From a candidate division Hyd24-12 bacterium UBA5074 (GTDB lineage Bacteria; Fermentibacterota; Fermentibacteria; Fermentibacterales; Fermentibacteraceae): a DNA stretch of 16,858 nucleotides. The stretch covers positions 808 to 17,665 of the forward strand of contig DIAQ01000078.1 of assembly GCA_002414865.1 (NCBI GenBank), read 5' to 3'. How positions within the stretch are numbered: position 1 is the stretch's first letter; the number at the start of each line of letters is the position of its first letter. The position numbers were made by a program, and so were the translations under genes. A model generated the notes under the pieces. That model saw only the letters and a list, made by a program, of their open reading frames with translations. It was not told where the DNA came from and did not search any database. Of the stretch, positions 13,010 through 16,858 are shown piece by piece.

Positions 13010-14221
13010 TTGGACAGGGACATGCTGTTCGCCGCAAGAGCGCGCGGAATGAAGAGATCGGTCATCCGCGAGCTGCTCAAGCTCACTTCGAATCCGGAAA
13101 TAATCTCGTTCGCGGGCGGCCTTCCCGCTCCCGAGACCTTTCCCGTCTCGGAAGTCGCCATCGCCTCGAACCGGGTGCTCTGGGAGGAAGCCGCCCAGGC
13201 CCTCCAGTACGGCTCCACCGAGGGCGACGTCAGGCTCCGCAGGGACCTCGCGGCCATGATGAAGGCCGACGGGACTCCCGCCGACCCCTCCAACATCCTC
13301 GTCACCGTGGCCTCTCAGCAGGGGCTCGACATGGTGGGCAAGATATTCCTCGACCCGGGCGACACCTGCATCGTGGGCAGGCCCACCTACCTGGGCGCCC
13401 TCCAGGCCTTCCGCAGCTACCAGGGCGTCTCGATAGGCGTCGAGCTCGACGACAACGGCATGCGCCCCGACCTGCTGGCCGACACGGTCAGGAGGCTCGA
13501 GGCGGAGGGCAGGCGCCCCAAGTTCATCTATGTGATCCCCGACTTCCACAACCCCGCCGGAGTCACGATCCCCGAGTCGCGCCGGCGCGAGATAATCAGG
13601 ATAGCCCGCGAGGGCGGATACCTCATTGTCGAGGACACGCCCTACCGGCAGCTCAGGTACACCGGGAAGGACGAGCCCACATTCCAGTCCATGGCGCCGG
13701 ACTGCGTCCTCTCTCTCTATACCTTCTCGAAGATACTGCTGCCGGGCTTCCGCCTCGGCTGGGCGTACGGACCCGACTGGATCATCGACAGGATGGTCAT
13801 GGCCAAGCAGGGCATGGATCTCTGCACTCCGCCGTTCAACCAGGCGATCACCCACCATGTCATAGCCAGCGGAGCCCTCGAGAAGGGCCTGAAGAAGACC
13901 GTGGCCCTCTACTCCCGCAGGCGCGAGCTCATGCTGAGCTGTCTCGACAACCATCTCCTCGACATCCCCGGCATCAAGTGGACCAAGCCCGAGGGCGGGC
14001 TGTTCCTGTGGCTCACCCTTCCGGAGGGCATGAACACGGACGACATGTTCCACGCCGCGATCGAGGAGAAGGTGGCATACGTCCCCGGCAGCGCCTTCTA
14101 CGCCGACGAGGACGACCACCGCAGCATGCGCCTGAACTTCAGCTACGCCTCGGAGGCCCAGATCTGCGAAGGCGTGAAGAGGATCGGCATACTGGTCCAC
14201 AAGAAGCTCGTAACGAGCTGA
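13010..14221 (+). CDS. PLP-dependent class I/II aminotransferase (LysN/MocR-type subgroup)
   Basis: This 403-residue protein has the fold type I aminotransferase landmarks: ISFAGGLPAPETFP (32-45), ALQYGSTEG (64-72), ASQQGLD (101-107), PDFHNPAG with Asn181, IVEDTPY (Asp209) and the PLP lysine in TFSKILLPGFRLGW (Lys241). The carboxylate-binding arginine lies in MRLNFSY near the C-terminus. The GGLP and YGSTEG motifs place it with 2-aminoadipate/aromatic or branched-chain aminotransferases (LysN-like, or the catalytic half of MocR regulators). It lacks a GntR domain, so it is a stand-alone enzyme; the substrate is unresolved. The start is TTG at 13010, supported by AAAGGAGG ending 7 bases upstream; the ATG at 13022 has no such site. 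It is monocistronic, with a promoter before and a hairpin after. Confidence 0.93.
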   Translation: MDRDMLFAARARGMKRSVIRELLKLTSNPEIISFAGGLPAPETFPVSEVAIASNRVLWEEAAQALQYGSTEGDVRLRRDLAAMMKADGTPADPSNILVTVASQQGLDMVGKIFLDPGDTCIVGRPTYLGALQAFRSYQGVSIGVELDDNGMRPDLLADTVRRLEAEGRRPKFIYVIPDFHNPAGVTIPESRRREIIRIAREGGYLIVEDTPYRQLRYTGKDEPTFQSMAPDCVLSLYTFSKILLPGFRLGWAYGPDWIIDRMVMAKQGMDLCTPPFNQAITHHVIASGALEKGLKKTVALYSRRRELMLSCLDNHLLDIPGIKWTKPEGGLFLWLTLPEGMNTDDMFHAAIEEKVAYVPGSAFYADEDDHRSMRLNFSYASEAQICEGVKRIGILVHKKLVTS

Positions 14222-14243
14222 TCCGGAGCCTTCCCGTCGGCAG

Positions 14244-14267
14244 GCCCCCGGTCCCGCGGCCGGGGGC
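14244..14267 (+). terminator. Hairpin after the aminotransferase gene
   Basis: GCCCCCGG (14244-14251) and CCGGGGGC (14260-14267) form an 8-bp GC stem around an 8-base loop, 22 bases after the stop codon. Only TTC follows, so termination without a U-tract is uncertain, as is common in high-GC genomes. Confidence 0.6.
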
Positions 14268-14318
14268 TTCGCGTCAGGCGGACATCCCCCCTGCCGGCCC
14301 CTGCCCCGTAATAGGAGA

Positions 14319-14340
14319 GGGCCGCCCCGGAGGGCGGCCC
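14319..14340 (-). terminator. Hairpin after the outer-membrane barrel gene
   Basis: GGGCCGCC (14319-14326) and GGCGGCCC (14333-14340) form an 8-bp stem with a 6-base loop, 20 bases past the barrel gene's stop. On the minus strand a pyrimidine-rich CTCTCCTATT follows. With the neighbouring hairpin at 14244-14267 it separates two convergent genes and may work in both directions. Confidence 0.65.
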
Positions 14341-14359
14341 CCATCCCTGGGATCAGGTT

Positions 14360-15394
14360 CTAGAACTCGTAGGTGGCAGCGAGCTGGCCCATGAAGCCGG
14401 GGCCGGTGCCGCCGATCATGTCCGGGCCGTCGTGCAGGAAGTCCTCGCCGATGGTGGCGTCCATCGCGAAGTTGTCCCACTTCAGGCCGATGCCGAAGTT
14501 GGTCGTGAAGTTGGTGTTGAAGCTGCTGACGTCGCCCTGCGAGTGGAGGACGGTGTTGCTCGTGGCGCCCGCGCGCAGAACGAAGAACTTGCCGATCATC
14601 TGCTCGACGCCGCCGGTGATCCTGGGGAGGGTGATGTCCATCGATGCGTCGAGGTTGTCGCCGATCGCACCGGCGTAGCTCTCGCTCTGGACACCGACGA
14701 AGGCGCCCGCGACGATCAGGGTCTTCGGGGCGACCATGTGGTTGGTGCCGGCGCCGAGGTCGAAGGCGATCGAGGTGGTCGACTCGTTGTCGACGTCGTC
14801 ATCGCCATCTTCCACGGAGTTCATGTCGAGGTTTGCGGAGATGATCGGGAACAGGTTGAAGAAGGCGTCCTGGTGGCCGCGGACGGAGGCGCCGAACGTG
14901 ATGTCGCTGGGGCCGGTGGTTACGTCACCCTCGGTGTGGTCCTGCTTGCTGTAGCCGAAGCCGATGGCCAGGTCGCTGTAGTCGCCGAACAGGCCGACCT
15001 CGGTACCCCAGTTGGCGTCGAAGCCCATGTTCTTGTCGGTGATGTCAGGGCCTTCTTCTCCGCCGAGGATCATGTTCTTGTCGTAGTCGAGCCCTACGAT
15101 GAGACCCCAGCTGCCCGGGTGCACCAGGAACTCGAGCATGTCGCCGTGGTTGACGGTCACGCCGAAGGTCGTGCCGTCGAAGTCCTTGACGAGGCCGAAC
15201 CAGCCGTCGTTGTTGTTCTGGTCTTCGGACTCGGCGGTGGCGAACTGGTAGCCGGAGATGGTTCCAGGATATGCCCACATCTCGACGTAGTCGCTCACGA
15301 AGAGCCTTGCGTCGCCGCCGAGAGTGGTGAGCCTGGGATAACTGGCCGAAACGGCTATTGCACAGGCAAGCACCGCTATGAGAGCCAGCTTCAT
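14360..15394 (-). CDS. Outer-membrane beta-barrel protein (porin-like), family not recognised
   Basis: This is a 344-residue protein. The signal peptide MKLALIAVLACAIAVSA is probably cut before SYPRL. The mature part is rich in Gly, Asn, Asp and aromatics, with alternating hydrophobic strands (for example FGVTVNHGDMLEFLV, SWGLIVGLDYD, FGASVRGH, FFVLRAGAT, NFGIGLKWDNFAMDATIG). It ends in QLAATYEF, with the terminal Phe expected of a Bam-assembled barrel. The opening YPRLTTLGGDARLFVSDYVEMWAYPG looks like a family signature, but I cannot name the family. It is neither OmpA-like nor TonB-dependent, having no plug. Asp/Glu-rich loops (EDGDDDVDNE) may bind cations. AAGGAGGG lies about 6 bases before the ATG at 15394. 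A dedicated promoter and terminator suggest strong monocistronic expression. Confidence 0.85.
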   Translation of the reverse strand: MKLALIAVLACAIAVSASYPRLTTLGGDARLFVSDYVEMWAYPGTISGYQFATAESEDQNNNDGWFGLVKDFDGTTFGVTVNHGDMLEFLVHPGSWGLIVGLDYDKNMILGGEEGPDITDKNMGFDANWGTEVGLFGDYSDLAIGFGYSKQDHTEGDVTTGPSDITFGASVRGHQDAFFNLFPIISANLDMNSVEDGDDDVDNESTTSIAFDLGAGTNHMVAPKTLIVAGAFVGVQSESYAGAIGDNLDASMDITLPRITGGVEQMIGKFFVLRAGATSNTVLHSQGDVSSFNTNFTTNFGIGLKWDNFAMDATIGEDFLHDGPDMIGGTGPGFMGQLAATYEF

Positions 15395-15475
15395 ACGGGT
15401 CCCTCCTTGGTTGCTCTGTTTTCCGCGATACCCCACGGACTTCCCGAGCACCGAGGGGGCCCGGGTGTTTGGCCA

Positions 15476-15504
15476 TACATAGAGTTGTGTTAAGAATTCG
15501 TCAA
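15476..15504 (-). promoter_or_regulatory. Promoter of the barrel-protein gene
   Basis: TTGACG (15504-15499) is followed after 17 bases by TATGTA (15481-15476). The -35 matches five of six consensus bases, the -10 only the first three. The leader would be about 75 bases. The -35 box begins 12 bases after the glgC stop. Confidence 0.55.
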
Positions 15505-15515
15505 GAAAAAGTGGA

Positions 15516-16775
15516 TCAGATCGTCATTCCTGCCTTGACGACCCCGTTCTTGGGAACGACTATCACTCCGTCGCGTATATAATATCCATCGCCTTCGGCC
15601 TCCGACAGACCGGCCTCGTTCAGGAGCCTCGCGCCCGCTCCAATCCTCGCGTTCTTGTCGATTATGGCGTTCCTGATGACCGCATCCTCGCCCACACCCA
15701 GCGGGGGCAGGGACCTGTCGGCGGATGCCGGGTCGCGGAAATGGCCCTCCCAGTAGTCGGATCCCATGAAGACGCAGTTCTCCAGCACCGCGCCCCTCCT
15801 CACCAGGCTGCGCAGCCCGATGACGGAGCGCCTTATCGTCGCGCCCTCCAGGATGGAGGCTTCGCAGATCACGGCTCCGTCGACGAGGCAGTTCCTGACC
15901 CTCGCGCCGGGCAGGGCCCGCGCCCTGGTGTAGATCGGGAGATAGTTCTTGAAGAGGTCCAGCCTGGGCTTCTCTGACGCGAAGTCGAGGTTGGCCTCGA
16001 AGAAGCTCCTGATCGTCCCTATGTCGCTCCAGTATCCGTCGAAGAGATATGCGTTGACATGGAAGCGGCTGATGGCCCAGGGGATGACCTCCTTGCCGAA
16101 GTCCTTCATGGAGGTGTCCTCGAGAACGTCCAGCAGCGCCTCCAGCGAGAACATGTAGATGCCCATGCTGCCGAGGTACGGCCTGTCGGCGGGGATCCCC
16201 GGGCCTCTGCTCACGAGGCCGGACAGCGCGGAGGGCGCCGGCTTCTCGGAGAAGAGAGTGATCCTGGAGCTCTCCGAGACCTTCATTATCCCGAGTCCGG
16301 GCGCGTCCAGGGCCGGTACGGGCTTCGTGGCGATGGAGATCCCGGCTCCGCTGGCGAGGTGGCTGCGCTCGAAGTCGCGGAAGTCGAGGCGGTAGAGCTG
16401 GTCGCCGGAGAGGATGAGGACGAGGTCGGGATGGAGGTCCTTGATGTGCCTGAGGCCTTTCCTGACGGCATCCGCAGTCCCCTGGAACCACTCCTTGTTC
16501 TCGCTGGTCTGCTCTGCAGCGAGGATGGAGACGAAGCCGTCGGTGAACCTGTCGAACCGGTAGCTCTGCGCCACGTGCCTGTTGAGGCTCTCGCTGTTGA
16601 ACTGGGTGAGGACGAGGATCTGGCGGATCCCGTCGTTGATGCAGTTCGACACCGGTATGTCGATGAGCCTGTATTTGCCGCCGACAGGGACCGCCGGCTT
16701 GCTCCTCTCCTTCGTAAGAGGAAAGAGCCTCGTCCCGCTGCCTCCTCCGAGGATTACTGCGACGATCCTGCTCAT
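15516..16775 (-). CDS. glgC: Glucose-1-phosphate adenylyltransferase (ADP-glucose pyrophosphorylase)
   Basis: This 419-residue protein is the normal GlgC length. It makes ADP-glucose from glucose-1-phosphate and ATP, the first committed step of glycogen synthesis. The N-terminal nucleotidyltransferase has LGGGSGTRLFPLT (9-21), RLIDIPVSNCIN, the AGPase signature WFQGTADAVRK (96-106), SGDQLYRLDF with the metal-binding Asp125, FSEKP with Lys178, and DGYWSDIGT. The C-terminal third (about 300-415) is a left-handed beta-helix of hexapeptide-like repeats (CLVDGAVI, SILEGATI, SVIGLRSLV) that usually carries allosteric control. I chose the ATG at 16775 because GGAGG lies 5 bases upstream and the protein begins at the first strand; a longer frame to 16835 would run through the promoter. 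No other glycogen gene is in the window. Confidence 0.95.
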   Translation of the reverse strand: MSRIVAVILGGGSGTRLFPLTKERSKPAVPVGGKYRLIDIPVSNCINDGIRQILVLTQFNSESLNRHVAQSYRFDRFTDGFVSILAAEQTSENKEWFQGTADAVRKGLRHIKDLHPDLVLILSGDQLYRLDFRDFERSHLASGAGISIATKPVPALDAPGLGIMKVSESSRITLFSEKPAPSALSGLVSRGPGIPADRPYLGSMGIYMFSLEALLDVLEDTSMKDFGKEVIPWAISRFHVNAYLFDGYWSDIGTIRSFFEANLDFASEKPRLDLFKNYLPIYTRARALPGARVRNCLVDGAVICEASILEGATIRRSVIGLRSLVRRGAVLENCVFMGSDYWEGHFRDPASADRSLPPLGVGEDAVIRNAIIDKNARIGAGARLLNEAGLSEAEGDGYYIRDGVIVVPKNGVVKAGMTI

Positions 16776-16807
16776 GTCATCCTCCTGCAGTGGCCTGTTT
16801 ACGGCGT

Positions 16808-16835
16808 GAGATAGCGCGGTGCGGCCCGACGTCAA
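16808..16835 (-). promoter_or_regulatory. Promoter of glgC
   Basis: TTGACG (16835-16830) is followed after 16 bases by TATCTC (16813-16808). Transcription would start near 16801, about 26 bases before the start codon. It shares the exact TTGACG box with the barrel-protein promoter. Confidence 0.5.
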
Positions 16836-16858
16836 GAGCGCGGATGCGGGAGTATTCT

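Noticed and set aside
12701..14344. A 547-codon minus-strand frame opposite the aminotransferase gene
   Set aside because: The plus-strand aminotransferase has a complete motif set, promoter and ribosome site; the antisense translation matches nothing and has no start signal.
12751..14394. A 547-codon plus-strand frame overlapping the aminotransferase gene in another frame
   Set aside because: It is a shadow frame with Arg/Pro/His-rich noise and no ribosome site.
1..16858. CRISPR arrays, insertion sequences, phage or toxin-antitoxin genes
   Set aside because: I saw no regular direct repeats, transposase motifs, terminal inverted repeats or phage proteins in any frame.

Overview
This is a high-GC window rich in AGG arginine codons. 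It probably comes from an uncultured Gram-negative-type bacterium: there is an outer-membrane barrel protein ending in Phe, several putative lipoproteins, a SPOR-domain protein and a GlgC. I cannot place the lineage. The style (high GC, AGG-rich, a signal-peptide barrel beginning with a YPRL...LGGDARLF stretch) recalls poorly cultured FCB-like or Fermentibacteria-like groups, but that is only an impression. Genes are densely packed, mostly on the minus strand, and many start/stop codons overlap (ATGA, GTGA or TGATG). I see no insertion sequence, CRISPR array, rRNA gene or phage gene, and no gene-free stretch over 300 bases.

Region 1 (1-4809, minus) is a signalling operon. In transcription order it holds a STAS anti-sigma-factor antagonist, a GHKL (RsbW-like) kinase, a 1205-residue protein and the 5' part of a SAM hydroxide adenosyltransferase. 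The large protein joins an N-terminal alpha/beta domain, a STAND/NACHT-like P-loop ATPase, about 550 residues of HEAT-like repeats and an apparently intact SpoIIE/PP2C phosphatase. It looks like a partner-switching circuit whose phosphatase sits on an NLR-like sensor chassis. This is the most unusual system in the window.

Region 2 (4917-7809, minus) starts with tRNA-Cys(GCA). It continues with a tiny membrane CXXC protein ending VCLECIGIG, a polytopic NapH-like polyferredoxin, a two-domain TlpA-like thioredoxin and a family 2 glycosyltransferase fused to a Rossmann-like domain. The redox genes overlap end to end. They suggest a membrane route passing electrons from Fe-S clusters to an extracytoplasmic thioredoxin.

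Region 3 (7918-8642) holds a plus-strand secreted protein with a LEA14-like domain, convergent with tRNA-Gly(GCC), which has a clear sigma-70-type promoter.

Region 4 (8685-12860, minus) is a tightly coupled operon: parvulin-type lipoprotein, RluA/RluD pseudouridine synthase, small membrane protein, TruA, a conserved protein of uncertain function (possibly related to deoxyhypusine synthase) and a SPOR-domain lipoprotein. It combines RNA modification with envelope functions.

Region 5 (12896-16835) has a divergently transcribed PLP aminotransferase (plus) with its own promoter. It also has two separately promoted minus-strand genes, the outer-membrane barrel protein and glgC (ADP-glucose pyrophosphorylase).
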